Shown: positions 25,895-34,587, counted from the first letter of the stretch. The stretch is 54,754 nt of DNA from an uncultured Eubacteriaceae bacterium (GCA_947167715.1 CAMVJD010000016.1:1-54754), one strand, 5' to 3'. Translations and numbers: made by a program. The notes: a model not told the origin generated them from the letters alone.

Positions 25895-28045
25895 ATGAAA
25901 TTAAATTTAACAAAAAGAACATTGGCATTTTTACTTTCGTTATCTATGTTGGGCAGTGTTTTTGCTGCGCCGGTATGGGCTAACGACGGCTCGTACGACG
26001 AAGATATTGAGGCGCCTGTTATCGAGCAGGATTTTAGTACAGCATCTTTGGAAATGACAGTGGGCGAAACTGTTGATGTAAACGATTATCTTTATTATAC
26101 TGCAGATTCTTACGATTGGGATTACGATTCCTCGGCTGTAAGTGTAAAAAAGGGTGTAATAACCGCCAAATCGGATGGATATACTGCAGTTACCGCAACG
26201 CACGAATATCAGGTGGTTGCCTTTAAAATAGGCATTGAGGGCCGCGAGGAATCAAGAACTGAATATGTAAGCGTTACCGTTGGCGTAGGCGGCGAGGAAG
26301 GCCTTGGACAGTATTTAGAGCTTGGTGCATCCAACTATTCATGGAGCTCGGATAATTCAAGCATTGCATCCGTAACAAGCGGCGGTTTACTGACAGGTAA
26401 AAGCAAGGGCTCAACAAAGGTATATGCAAACAGAACAAAGGGAACAAGCTTTGTTTTTAATGTAACCGTTGAGGGCGGCGGTTCGTCAAGGACATCAGAA
26501 AAAAGCCTTACATTTTATGTAGGTGATATAGACTATCTTTCATCCTATGTTGGAAATGACGTGTCGGATTACAGGTGGACTTCGTCTAATTCGTCCGTAG
26601 CCGAAATATCAAGCGTAGGCAAGATCAATGCGCTTAAAGCGGGTAATGCTACAATAAAAGCTACCCCGTATGATGTAAGCACAGAATATGTATTTTATAT
26701 TACCGTTAAGGACAATGGCTCATCCGCAGAAAAGCAAAATATAACGATGTATGTGGATGACACAAAGGATCTGTCGGGATATGTAAGCGGTTCCGCAAGA
26801 AATTACGATTGGACATCCGATGATAAGAGCATAGCAACGGTATCCGGCAGCGGCGTTGTTACTGCAAAGAAAAAAGGTACTGTAAAAATTTATGTTTACG
26901 AATCAAACATAACAAACGAAAAATATGTTTTTACAGTTACCGTAAAAAGCAGTTCGCCTTCCTCGTCAAGCTCAAGTGCAGATGAAAAATATACCATATA
27001 TATGGGCAGAGATGACAGCGTTGACATTTCCGATTATATTGCAAAAAGTGCATCCAGCTATGATTGGGAAACAAGTGACAGAGATGTTTGTAAGATATCG
27101 GGCAGCAAATTAAAGGCTGTTGATTCGGGCAGCGCAACAATTAAGGCATACGGCAGCAGAAATTACCAGTTTAATGTAAAGGTAAATAAAAATTACAGCA
27201 ACTATGCTGTAAGCGTAAAGGTAGACGGAACACTCGATCTTGAAAAATATCTTGACAATGCGGTTTCCAAATATGATATTTCATATTATTCAACAAGTAT
27301 TGCAAGGGTCAAAAACGGCGAGCTCGTGGGACAGAAAAAAGGTATGACCTATGTTATCTTTGAAAATAAAAATACAAATGAGGTAGTACAGCTTATGGTT
27401 GAGGTAAGCGGTACGGCCGCAGTTAAGGAAAAGGCTACCGAAGCCACCACACAGCAGAAGGTCACAGAGGCTCCCGTTGAGAAGCCTCCCGTTTCAAACG
27501 GACCTTCCTTCAATGATATCTCCCACAGACAGTGGGCGGTGGCAGCTATAAACAATATGGCTGCAAGGGGCTTTATAAACGGCAGAAGCTCAACTGTATT
27601 CGCCCCCGACGACCAATGCTCAAAGGCTGACTTTACCATAGTTCTCACAAAGATGATAGGCATTGAAAACGATGATTATACGGGCGGCTTTGACGATGTA
27701 TCAAGCGACAAATACTATGCAAAATATGTAAATGTTGCAAGATACCGCGGTATCTGCGCAGGCATTACCGGCAACAATTTCAAGCCCCAGACACCTATAA
27801 CAAGAGAAGAAGTTATGTATATGGTTTATAAGGGCCTTGAATTAAAGGGCAGAAACCTTGATACAGATGCTTCCGCGCTTGGTGCTTACAATGATGCAAG
27901 CAAGATAAGCAGCGAATACAAGGAGGCAGTTGCGGCTCTTCTTAACGAGGGCATCGTTTCCGGTGTTTCCGCTACAGAGATAGATCCCACCGCAACAATA
28001 ACCAGGGCACAAATGGCAGTTCTTTTAAATAATATTGGTATTTGA
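25895..28045 (+). CDS. Large surface protein with bacterial Ig-like repeats and three SLH domains
   Basis: A 716-residue secreted protein. The signal peptide ends near VFAAPVWA. Residues 40-510 hold about six degenerate Ig-like (BIG2-type) repeats, each with a YxWxSsd...ia.V..G.vta.k.G...i pattern such as YDWTSDDKSIATVSGSGVV. A Thr/Pro-rich linker follows. The C terminus has three SLH motifs (about 530-580, 595-645, 660-712) beginning FNDISHRQWAVAAINNM, FDDVSSDKYYAKYVNVA and YNDASKISSEYKEAVAAL. SLH domains attach to pyruvylated wall polymers, so this is a wall-anchored adhesin or S-layer-like protein. It has its own promoter, leader and terminator. Confidence 0.92.
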   Translation: MKLNLTKRTLAFLLSLSMLGSVFAAPVWANDGSYDEDIEAPVIEQDFSTASLEMTVGETVDVNDYLYYTADSYDWDYDSSAVSVKKGVITAKSDGYTAVTATHEYQVVAFKIGIEGREESRTEYVSVTVGVGGEEGLGQYLELGASNYSWSSDNSSIASVTSGGLLTGKSKGSTKVYANRTKGTSFVFNVTVEGGGSSRTSEKSLTFYVGDIDYLSSYVGNDVSDYRWTSSNSSVAEISSVGKINALKAGNATIKATPYDVSTEYVFYITVKDNGSSAEKQNITMYVDDTKDLSGYVSGSARNYDWTSDDKSIATVSGSGVVTAKKKGTVKIYVYESNITNEKYVFTVTVKSSSPSSSSSSADEKYTIYMGRDDSVDISDYIAKSASSYDWETSDRDVCKISGSKLKAVDSGSATIKAYGSRNYQFNVKVNKNYSNYAVSVKVDGTLDLEKYLDNAVSKYDISYYSTSIARVKNGELVGQKKGMTYVIFENKNTNEVVQLMVEVSGTAAVKEKATEATTQQKVTEAPVEKPPVSNGPSFNDISHRQWAVAAINNMAARGFINGRSSTVFAPDDQCSKADFTIVLTKMIGIENDDYTGGFDDVSSDKYYAKYVNVARYRGICAGITGNNFKPQTPITREEVMYMVYKGLELKGRNLDTDASALGAYNDASKISSEYKEAVAALLNEGIVSGVSATEIDPTATITRAQMAVLLNNIGI

Positions 28046-28058
28046 CCAAAATTAAGTA

Positions 28059-28087
28059 CCCTCCGTCTTTAAGGCGGAGGGTCTTTT
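28059..28087 (+). terminator. Terminator of the SLH protein gene
   Basis: ACCCTCCG (28059-28066) pairs with CGGAGGGT (28076-28083), followed by CTTTT. Confidence 0.88.
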
Positions 28088-28091
28088 AATA

Positions 28092-28136
28092 AAAAAAAGC
28101 TGCTTAAAGTGCCAATTTAAAACACTTTAAGCAGCA
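28092..28136 (-). terminator. Terminator of the SCP2-like gene
   Basis: A perfect 13-bp stem, GCTGCTTAAAGTG (28100-28112) with CACTTTAAGCAGC (28124-28136). On the minus strand it is followed by a run of eight T residues. It faces the previous terminator tail to tail. Confidence 0.9.
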
Positions 28137-28173
28137 TAGTCATACCGTTTTTCGTTTTTGCCGTCTTTTTAAT

Positions 28174-28527
28174 TTATTGCCTTATTTTTCCGTTTTTTTT
28201 CTCGGCAGTCTTTCTCGCCTTTGGAATAGTCATAAGTAATGGTTTTAAAATGTCTATTTTGCGGTTGTCTCCATAAAATCCAAGCTTGTCCGAAGCTTTG
28301 TTTTCAAGCGCAAAAAGAAGCTCTTTACCGAATACATTTAAGGAAATATCATTATTCCAATAATTGTAGGGCTGAACATCCATTTTGCCGTCGCATATCT
28401 CAACATAAAACGAACCGTGGCCCTCACCGATAATATTAAACTGTACGGCAATAAACTCTTTAACATCCCCGAGCTTTGCTTTAAGCAGTCGTTCTTTTGC
28501 TCTTTCAAAAATTTCTTCGTAAGTCAT
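28174..28527 (-). CDS. SCP2 sterol-carrier-like domain protein
   Basis: A 117-residue protein with the SCP2-like fold pattern: FIAVQFNIIGEGHGSFYVEICDG, then DISLNVFGKELLFALENKASDKLGFYGDNRKIDIL. Small stand-alone SCP2 proteins are thought to bind lipids or hydrophobic ligands in the cytosol; the ligand here is unknown. The lysine-rich C-terminal tail (KARKTAEKKNGK) is not part of the domain. Single-gene unit with a strong terminator. Confidence 0.75.
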   Translation of the reverse strand: MTYEEIFERAKERLLKAKLGDVKEFIAVQFNIIGEGHGSFYVEICDGKMDVQPYNYWNNDISLNVFGKELLFALENKASDKLGFYGDNRKIDILKPLLMTIPKARKTAEKKNGKIRQ

Positions 28528-28622
28528 AATAAATGTCCTTTCTTTAATAATACACCGTCGTTTTTTATTATTTTACACCCAAAGCATTTTTATGTCAAGA
28601 CTATGAAAACATATAAGCATAT

Positions 28623-29165
28623 TTATCTTATCCACTTATCCGCCTTTGTTGGCTTGTCATATCCCCAGTCCTCGTCCGCCGCCGACACAACAAGCGAAAA
28701 ACCGTTTTTTTCCAGCACCCTTGCCGAGGCGCGGTTTTCAACCATTGTACTTGCGGTTATTATCTCGGTATCGGTATCGTTATAAATATAGCCAATTAAA
28801 AGTGCCACTATCTCCGTTGCTATACCCCTGCCCCAATATTTTTTTATAAGCCTGTATCCAATACTGACCTTATGTATATTATCCTTAAAACCGTACATTT
28901 CCGCCAGGCCGCAGATATCCCCGCTGTTTTTAAGGTATACACCTAAAATGACAGATTCTTTATTTGCAAAGCATTCATCATATATTTGTTTTATCACAAA
29001 ATTTATATCCTTATACTTTTGTTCAAACAAAAATGTCGGCAAATACTTATACACGTCCTTGTCCCCTACCATTTGCGCAATGGCATTTGCATCCTTATCG
29101 GTTATTTTTTTTATTACAATATTGTTTCCCGAAATACACGGTATCTCGTCAAAAAATTTTTTCAT
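28623..29165 (-). CDS. GNAT-family N-acetyltransferase (RimJ/RimL type)
   Basis: A protein of about 180 residues. It has the RimJ/RimL pattern: substrate-side N terminus (NNIVIKKITDKDANAIAQMV), GLAEMYGF, the acetyl-CoA loop IGYRLIKKYWGRGIATEIV and ASTMVENRASARVLEKNGF. It transfers acetyl from acetyl-CoA to an amino group; the target is unknown. The ATG at 29165 fits the family N terminus, whereas the longer reading needs a TTG start at 29213. No good ribosome site is seen for either. Confidence 0.85.
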   Translation of the reverse strand: MKKFFDEIPCISGNNIVIKKITDKDANAIAQMVGDKDVYKYLPTFLFEQKYKDINFVIKQIYDECFANKESVILGVYLKNSGDICGLAEMYGFKDNIHKVSIGYRLIKKYWGRGIATEIVALLIGYIYNDTDTEIITASTMVENRASARVLEKNGFSLVVSAADEDWGYDKPTKADKWIR

Positions 29166-29231
29166 AATTATAATTTGTCTTGTTTGTAATTTTAGGGTTT
29201 GGGATACAGCCAAATACGGATATTGTAAAGA

Positions 29232-29268
29232 CCCTTTCCCAAATGTAAACCCGGCATTTCGGAAAGGG
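29232..29268 (-). terminator. Terminator of the TIGR00266 gene
   Basis: CCCTTTCC (29232-29239) pairs with GGAAAGGG (29261-29268). The stem continues inward as AAATG/CATTT, and short A/T runs flank it on both sides. It lies between two minus-strand genes. Confidence 0.75.
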
Positions 29269-29330
29269 CCTTTTACATCGGCGGCATATTGATTTTTAAC
29301 GCCGTTTGATTTGTGATCCCGATATCTTTA

Positions 29331-30008
29331 TCAATTTTTGTTTGGTATAAACGAACTTATAAGTCCCGCAAGTTCGGGCACACTCATTGTCTGAAGATAG
29401 ATCTTGCCGGGGCCGGTAAGCTTGGTAAGGAAAAGACCCTCACCGCCCAAAAAGATATTCTTAAGGCCCGATATGGTTTCGATATCATACTTTACCGTAG
29501 ACTCAAATGCGGCAACATTGCCCGTGTCGACCTTCATTACCTCTCCGGGAGCAAGATCGTATTCAATGGCATCACCGTCTATTTCAAGAAATGCCATACC
29601 GTTGCCCTTGATCTCCTGCAGGACAAAGCCTTCGCCGCCAAATAAGCCCGCGCCTGCCTTTTTTGTAAAAGCAACTTTTACATCAACGCTTTTTTCTGCC
29701 GCAAGGAAAGCGCGCTTTTGAGCAATATAAGAGCATTTTGAACAGTCAATGGCAATTACGCTGCCGGGCATGGTCGCATTAAATGCTATCATTGCACCGT
29801 CTTTTTTTGCGGTGTAATTAGCCATAAAAAGCGATTCGCCCGCGAGCATTCTGCCAAGACCCTTCATAAGGCCGCCGTTTGTGTTTGTTGACATTTCAAT
29901 GCCCTCACTCTGCCATGCCATACCGCCCGACTGGGTGTACATTGTCTCTCCGCTGTTTAATTTTACCTCAACTACGGGTGTTACTTTTCCTTTTATCTCG
30001 TATTGCAT
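29331..30008 (-). CDS. TIGR00266/AIM24-family protein
   Basis: A 225-residue beta-rich protein of the AIM24/TIGR00266 family: an early YTQSGGMAWQSEGIEM segment, repeated Gly-rich turns (GLFGGEGFVLQEIKGNG and FLGGEGLFLTKLTGPGKIYL) and a hydrophobic C terminus. The biochemical role of bacterial members is not established. The ribosome site GGAGG lies 8 bases before the ATG. It is a single-gene unit downstream of the two-component system, separated from it by about 115 bp. Confidence 0.88.
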   Translation of the reverse strand: MQYEIKGKVTPVVEVKLNSGETMYTQSGGMAWQSEGIEMSTNTNGGLMKGLGRMLAGESLFMANYTAKKDGAMIAFNATMPGSVIAIDCSKCSYIAQKRAFLAAEKSVDVKVAFTKKAGAGLFGGEGFVLQEIKGNGMAFLEIDGDAIEYDLAPGEVMKVDTGNVAAFESTVKYDIETISGLKNIFLGGEGLFLTKLTGPGKIYLQTMSVPELAGLISSFIPNKN

Positions 30009-30124
30009 AAAAATACCTCCATTTATAATTATTTATTTGATTATACAACATTTTTTGCAAAATGTAAAGTACGATCGACCCTTTTTTTATTTCCTGCCGC
30101 CAAAAGGCAAGAGAAGTACAAATA

Positions 30125-31951
30125 TTAAAGCCGGCCGTCGTTTTCTATACATACGCAGACCGAGGACTCAAAAACATCTTCCTTAATGTTAAATTTTGCA
30201 TAACCGTCATGTTTTTCGACTATGGCGATGATCGAGTTAATGCCCGTGCCTATCTCGTCGCGCTTGCTGGATATAAACCCGCCGCGCTCTTTACGGATAT
30301 TTCCGTCACAGCTGTTGTCCATTGTGATATAAAGCATACCGACCTTTACATTGGAGCGAAGCCTTATAAAGCGGTTTTTGCTTTGAGTGCGGCCGCAGGC
30401 CTCTATCGCATTTTCAAGCAGGTTTCCGAAAATTATGCACAGCTGTATATCCGTTATACTTCCGGTGCTTTGCGGCATTTCAAGGCTTACATCGTAGCTT
30501 ATGCCGTTTTGCTCGGCAGCCTTTGCGTAATAGGTGATAAGGGCGTTAAGCGCTTCATTGCGGCAGTAGACGGTCACCTTTTCCTGCGGTATGGCATTTA
30601 TAAGCTTTGCAATATACTTCTGCGCCTTTTCATATTCCTTTTCGTCGATAAAGCTGTCAAGCACAACATATTGATGCTTCAGGTCGTGCCGCTGGCGTTT
30701 AAGCTCCTCGGCGGTCTCTATCAGCATTTTTCCGCTTTCGTACTGTGCGTTCATCTGTTTTTCCATTATGGCCATATTTTCGGAAAGTCTGCGGTTTTCC
30801 GATTTAAGCATAAAAATATTTCTGATATCCACACCCGAAAAATATTCCGTTATAACAAGGAAAAACAATACGCCTATCTGAAAAAGCAGCGTCTTGTACT
30901 TAACAAAATTAAGGCTGTAATTTATAAGCTCCAGCGCCACAAAAAATGTCATAACGATATAAGCCGGCGAAAATTTTGCAGTGTCCTTATTTTTAAAGCC
31001 CCTTATGCAGACAACGGCGGTCATTACAAAAAATACCGTCATCATAGCATAGTGAAAGAAAAACATACTTTTATGAAACGGCACTATGCCAAGCAGCTGC
31101 AAACACATTGCGGCAACAACCGAGCCGCCCATAATATATGTAAGTATATCCAGCACTATACTTTTCCCGTCCAGTATTTCTTTTGTAAAAAGAAGTATTG
31201 GCAGCGACGCGGTAAACATACTTACAAATGCGCCTATATACAAAAGATACGGCCGCTGTATTATAAACACGGTAAAATTACATTCGCAAAGGCACCAAAG
31301 GCCGAAGGTCATACCAAACAGCCCAAGCCAAAAAATAGACCTTGCGTTTACCTCGGACGGCAAAAGCGAAATAAACATTATCATTAAAAACAAGCCTATA
31401 AATATCTGCAGTATTGACAGCACAAACGGTATCGACATTTTAAAAAACAAATACCGCATAATATCGCTGCCCTCGCCGTAAAGCGGCGCGGATAGGCTTA
31501 AATTGTCCCTGTCACAAGGAAACTCATAAACAAGGTCAATATAGACCTTTTCCTCCGATAAGGGCAGATTTATAAGGCAGACCTGTGTCGGCGGGTCGTT
31601 AAGTATGCCAGGATAGGTGCCTTTTTTGCCGTAGCTGTAAATTTCCACACCGTTTGCCATTACCGACAGCGGCGCATATACGGTTTTAATATACATCATA
31701 TCATTTCGGGATATGATAAAATCGTTGTAAATATGTACCTTTGCGCCCTTTTCAATATTTTTAAGAGAATACGGCAGGGTTATTTTTTGCCCCTTGATGT
31801 CCGTGCCCTCTACATCCATATACATTTCATTTGCGGAAGATATGCTTTTGAAATACTGCGGCGGAGCAATATTTTTTGATAACAGCATACCCGTTAATAT
31901 CAAAATAAAAACAAGGCATATTTCGGGCAGATGCTTTGATATCCCTTTCAT
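30125..31951 (-). CDS. GHKL sensor histidine kinase with extracytoplasmic and 7TM sensor
   Basis: A 608-residue membrane kinase. An N-terminal helix is followed by an extracytoplasmic beta-rich domain (about 30-175) and seven transmembrane helices (about 180-375), a layout like 7TMR-DISM receptors. A coiled coil then leads to a GHKL kinase core with H-box RHDLKHQY (about 420), N-box IFGNLLENAIEAC and G-box region EIGTGINSI. It senses an external ligand and phosphorylates the LytTR regulator whose gene overlaps it by four bases (ATGA). Unlike AgrC/QseC-type peptide receptors it has a large external domain, and no peptide precursor gene is seen nearby. Confidence 0.9.
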   Translation of the reverse strand: MKGISKHLPEICLVFILILTGMLLSKNIAPPQYFKSISSANEMYMDVEGTDIKGQKITLPYSLKNIEKGAKVHIYNDFIISRNDMMYIKTVYAPLSVMANGVEIYSYGKKGTYPGILNDPPTQVCLINLPLSEEKVYIDLVYEFPCDRDNLSLSAPLYGEGSDIMRYLFFKMSIPFVLSILQIFIGLFLMIMFISLLPSEVNARSIFWLGLFGMTFGLWCLCECNFTVFIIQRPYLLYIGAFVSMFTASLPILLFTKEILDGKSIVLDILTYIMGGSVVAAMCLQLLGIVPFHKSMFFFHYAMMTVFFVMTAVVCIRGFKNKDTAKFSPAYIVMTFFVALELINYSLNFVKYKTLLFQIGVLFFLVITEYFSGVDIRNIFMLKSENRRLSENMAIMEKQMNAQYESGKMLIETAEELKRQRHDLKHQYVVLDSFIDEKEYEKAQKYIAKLINAIPQEKVTVYCRNEALNALITYYAKAAEQNGISYDVSLEMPQSTGSITDIQLCIIFGNLLENAIEACGRTQSKNRFIRLRSNVKVGMLYITMDNSCDGNIRKERGGFISSKRDEIGTGINSIIAIVEKHDGYAKFNIKEDVFESSVCVCIENDGRL

Positions 31952-32670
31952 TTGGAGACCCTCATTTCGGAAAAAACATATTCGTTAAAGCTGTCCCGTA
32001 TCTGCGGATAATCACGCTGTTTTATCGGCACGTTGTCACCCGTGCTCATTTCAAACAAAAAAAGCTCGCGGTCGATATTTTTTACATAGTCAAAATTTAC
32101 TATATAAGATTTGTGGCAGCGGAAAAAGTTTGAGCCGCCAAGCTCGGCGCTCAAATTGTCAAGCGTGCCTATTCTATGTATATTCTCGCCGTTTACAAGG
32201 TGTATATATACCGTGTGATTTTTCTGCTCGGCATAAACTATATCTTCGGCTGTTACAAGGCCTTGATTTTTGCCGAATTCGATACAGCGGCGCCTGGTGG
32301 TCATACGTCTTGACAAGGCCCTTTCAAGCACCTCTGTGACTTCCTCGTGCTTGACGGGCTTTTCAAGGTACCTTTCCACATTAAGGCGGTAGCCGTCTAT
32401 TGCGTGGTCAAGGCTGGTCGTACAAAACGCTATATAAACGTCCTTGTCTTTTTTGCGTATTTTTTCTACAGCCTCCACACCCGTCATCCCGGGCATATAA
32501 ATATCCATAAGTATCAGATCGTATTTGCCGGGTTCAAAGTTTTTTACAAGCTCCGACGCATTATTGAAAATATATTTATTAACGGTAAATTCGGTTTGTT
32601 CAAGTATCTTTTCGAGCCTTTTAAGCTCCATATCCTCATCTTCGCATATTGCTACATTCAATACAGCCAT
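31948..32670 (-). CDS. LytTR-family response regulator
   Basis: A 240-residue regulator. The receiver domain (1-120) has acidic residues CEDED, phospho-acceptor aspartate in LILMDIYMPGMTG and the conserved lysine in LEKPVKHEEV. The LytTR DNA-binding domain (135-235) reads IVYAEQKNHTVYIHL, FFRCHKSYIVNFDYVKNI and IKQRDYPQIRDSF. The ribosome site GAGGTGA precedes the ATG at 32670. It diverges from the lipoprotein gene across a spacer containing the 35-bp palindrome, which is its likely operator by position. Confidence 0.93.
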   Translation of the reverse strand: MAVLNVAICEDEDMELKRLEKILEQTEFTVNKYIFNNASELVKNFEPGKYDLILMDIYMPGMTGVEAVEKIRKKDKDVYIAFCTTSLDHAIDGYRLNVERYLEKPVKHEEVTEVLERALSRRMTTRRRCIEFGKNQGLVTAEDIVYAEQKNHTVYIHLVNGENIHRIGTLDNLSAELGGSNFFRCHKSYIVNFDYVKNIDRELFLFEMSTGDNVPIKQRDYPQIRDSFNEYVFSEMRVSK

Positions 32671-32839
32671 AACATCACCTCATTTGCATAAGTATATAGT
32701 ATCATATTTCCATACGAAAAATCAAGTATATATGCAAAACTCGGTTTTTTTTGGATAAATCGCACAAAAAAAATAAAAAAAACAAGGCGCGGCCGATATG
32801 ACGTGACAAGCTTAACAAGCGGGTTTGAGGGTTGTCAAG
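32671..32839. other. Divergent spacer, response-regulator side
   Basis: The left part of the 298-bp gap between the regulator and lipoprotein genes. It would be a leader of about 140 bases for the regulator mRNA. It is A/T-rich with a GC patch near 32787 and no open reading frame or clear hairpin with T-tract. Confidence 0.3.
32810..32838 (-). promoter_or_regulatory. Possible leftward promoter for the two-component operon
   Basis: On the minus strand a perfect TTGACA (32838-32833) directly follows the palindrome. The -10 position after 17 bp reads TTAAGC (32815-32810), and the nearest alternative with an 18-bp spacer is TAAGCT. The -35 is strong and the -10 poor, as expected for an activator-dependent promoter; this is inference. 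Confidence 0.45.
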
Positions 32840-32874
32840 TGTCAATTTCGAAATTTTAAATTACGAAACTGACA
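32840..32874. promoter_or_regulatory. Conserved 35-bp palindrome, copy 1 (candidate operator)
   Basis: Arms TGTCAATTTCG (32840-32850) and CGAAACTGACA (32864-32874) are complementary at 10 of 11 positions around a 13-bp AT spacer. The same element occurs at 41452-41486. In the orientation facing the lipoprotein gene, the two copies agree at about 39 of 44 positions including spacer and flank. The right edge reads ACAGTTTAC, close to the published LytTR half-site pattern. It sits between the LytTR operon and the lipoprotein gene. Confidence 0.75.
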
Positions 32875-32875
32875 G

Positions 32876-32904
32876 TTTACATAAAAAAAACTTTATGATA
32901 GAGT
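32876..32904 (+). promoter_or_regulatory. Promoter for the lipoprotein gene
   Basis: TTTACA (32876-32881), a 17-bp spacer and TAGAGT (32899-32904) start one base after the palindrome. An alternative -10, TATGAT at 32894-32899, would need CTGACA inside the palindrome as -35 with a 19-bp spacer. The first choice has the same geometry as both promoters at copy 2. Confidence 0.5.
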
Positions 32905-32968
32905 GAATATATAGGGAGAACCTATATTTAACAAAAAAGCAAGAAAAAAGAAAGAAGGAAATAAGAAT

Positions 32969-33745
32969 ATGAAAAGATTTTTAGCATTAAGTTTAAGCGC
33001 ACTTATGATCTGCGGCGCATTAACAGCTTGCGGCGGCAGCAGCGAGGCAGAGGCTCCCGCACCTGCTGAGACAAGCGCACCTGCTGAGGCAGAGAAGCCT
33101 GCTGATGCAGAAAAGCCCGCTGATGCAGAAAAGCCCGCTGACGAGGCAAAGCCCGCAAAGAAGGAAGCAAAGCCTTCTACAGAAGGCTTTACATTTGCAG
33201 ACCTTCAGGACAACTACGCTATCCTTTCTGACCTTTACGACACAGTTGAGGCTGCTTACATGGACGAGTCCATTGCACAGTCTGACGAGGTAGAGGCTAA
33301 CCTTACAGAAGCTAAGGACCTTATCGACCAGATGGGCGAGCTTACAGAGGCTGACTTTGCAGACGAGAAGGATCTTCTTGAGATGAACGATGCTATCTAC
33401 AATATGTGCGAGGCACTCGGTGCTATCGTTGACCAGATGGAAGAGGCTCCTGCAGAGGGAGATGTAGCAGCAGAAGAGAGCGATGACATCACATTTGATG
33501 ATCTTTCCGCAGCTTATGCAGAGCTTGTTGATCATTACAACACAATCAAGGACGCTGCTGAGGCAGGTACAGTTACACTTAACGACGATCAGCTTGCAGC
33601 TATGGACGAAGCAGCTGACCTTATCAACGAGCTTGGCGAGATCAGCGAGTCTGACTTTGCTTCACAGGATGACCTTAACTCGGTTGGTGCATCTATCGTT
33701 TCAATCGATGCAGGTCTTGCAGCTATCGCAGCAAGCCTTTCATAA
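32969..33745 (+). CDS. Secreted lipoprotein with two tandem homologous helical domains
   Basis: A 258-residue lipoprotein with lipobox LTAC (Cys21). Residues 25-67 form an Ala/Pro/Glu/Lys linker with repeated EKPADA units. Two related domains of about 85 residues follow: domain A from FTFADLQDNYAILSDLYD, domain B from ITFDDLSAAYAELVDHYN. Both continue with a DLI-ELGE(L/I)-(T/S)E(A/S)DFA pattern and end with an Ala-rich helix. The protein is very acidic and helical. No family is recognised. Codon use is strongly biased to a few codons (GCA/GCT, GAC, CTT), hinting at high expression. It diverges from the LytTR system behind copy 1 of the palindrome, so it is a likely target or partner. Confidence 0.85.
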   Translation: MKRFLALSLSALMICGALTACGGSSEAEAPAPAETSAPAEAEKPADAEKPADAEKPADEAKPAKKEAKPSTEGFTFADLQDNYAILSDLYDTVEAAYMDESIAQSDEVEANLTEAKDLIDQMGELTEADFADEKDLLEMNDAIYNMCEALGAIVDQMEEAPAEGDVAAEESDDITFDDLSAAYAELVDHYNTIKDAAEAGTVTLNDDQLAAMDEAADLINELGEISESDFASQDDLNSVGASIVSIDAGLAAIAASLS

Positions 33746-33800
33746 TAAGGATGTTTGAAATTTTCTACAGCGCCTAATGGTAGAAAAATTCATAATAGAG

Positions 33801-33828
33801 AGCCGTCTGTTTTTTTAAGCAGGCGGCT
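33801..33828 (+). terminator. First terminator after the lipoprotein gene
   Basis: AGCCGTCTG (33801-33809) pairs with CAGGCGGCT (33820-33828) with one G-U pair, followed by TT and a C run. The T-tract is weak, so the next hairpin probably does most of the work. Confidence 0.6.
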
Positions 33829-33845
33829 TTCCCCCACTTTTAGGG

Positions 33846-33877
33846 TCGCCTTGTTTATAAAAACAGGGCGATTTTTT
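33846..33877 (+). terminator. Second terminator after the lipoprotein gene
   Basis: TCGCCTTGTT (33846-33855) pairs with AACAGGGCGA (33862-33871), followed by six T residues. It separates the lipoprotein gene from the zinc-ribbon gene downstream. Confidence 0.8.
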
Positions 33878-33909
33878 CAAATTATTTCGGACGAAAGGAA
33901 GTAACGCTT

Positions 33910-34587
33910 ATGGAAACAAGAAAATGTCTTAACTGCGGTGCTATGCTGGAGCTGTCAAAATCCAAAACCTCGCTTGAGTGCCCGTACTGCGGCTCAAAAT
34001 TTGATATAGAGACCGAGACCAAGGAAAAAATAGCACAAAACGCAAACGATTTTAACGAAGAGATGTTCAGGGTAGAAAGGGACTTTACCGCAGATAGGGC
34101 TAAAAAGCAGACGGGACGATGCATAGACAACCTGCTTTATTGCATGAACGAGCTTGGAACGTCCGAAAAGATAGAAAACCATATCAGAAAAAACCTTACA
34201 AACGGAGACCTTGCGGCCGAGGGTATAAACGACAGCCTGATAAATAACGTAAAGGGTCGTATAGACAGCGAAGCAGAGCCCGGGGAGCATATTATAGTGT
34301 ACAAGGACCTGGGCATATTCTCAAAGGGCAAGGAATTTGTGGTAGTGACCGAAAAACGCCTTTTGTTTTTCACAAAAAAGAATTGCAAATCAATACTTTT
34401 CAAGGATATTGACACTCTGCGCCTTAACGACAGCGGGGACTACTCCGCATGGTATATAAACGGCGACATTGACAAGCGTATCCCGTCTATGGAGCCCAGC
34501 GGACAGCTCACGGGTGCGGTGGTTGCACTTGCTTGCCTTAAATCCTTTGAACAGGACCCCGGCCGCGAGAGAATAAGATTGATTTAA
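33910..34587 (+). CDS. Zinc-ribbon protein with PH-like domain
   Basis: A 225-residue cytoplasmic protein. The N-terminal zinc ribbon has cysteine pairs in CLNCGAMLE and CPYCGSKF (residues 7-30). A charged helical region (35-110) follows. The C-terminal domain (about 125-215) looks PH-like, with GEHIIVYKDLG, KEFVVVTEKRLLFFTKK and FKDIDTLRLND, a pattern seen in bacterial PH-domain proteins. Function is unknown; such domains often bind membranes or partner proteins. AAAGGAAG serves as ribosome site. No clear promoter is seen between it and the upstream terminators. Confidence 0.65.
   Translation: METRKCLNCGAMLELSKSKTSLECPYCGSKFDIETETKEKIAQNANDFNEEMFRVERDFTADRAKKQTGRCIDNLLYCMNELGTSEKIENHIRKNLTNGDLAAEGINDSLINNVKGRIDSEAEPGEHIIVYKDLGIFSKGKEFVVVTEKRLLFFTKKNCKSILFKDIDTLRLNDSGDYSAWYINGDIDKRIPSMEPSGQLTGAVVALACLKSFEQDPGRERIRLI

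Noticed and set aside
30209..31387. A 392-codon open frame on the plus strand opposite the histidine kinase
   Set aside because: It is the mirror of the kinase coding sequence, has no ribosome site, and its product is Lys/Tyr/His-rich with no domain.
30125..32670. An Agr-type quorum-sensing system
   Set aside because: The kinase has a large external domain unlike AgrC, and no AgrB protease or small peptide precursor gene was found nearby.
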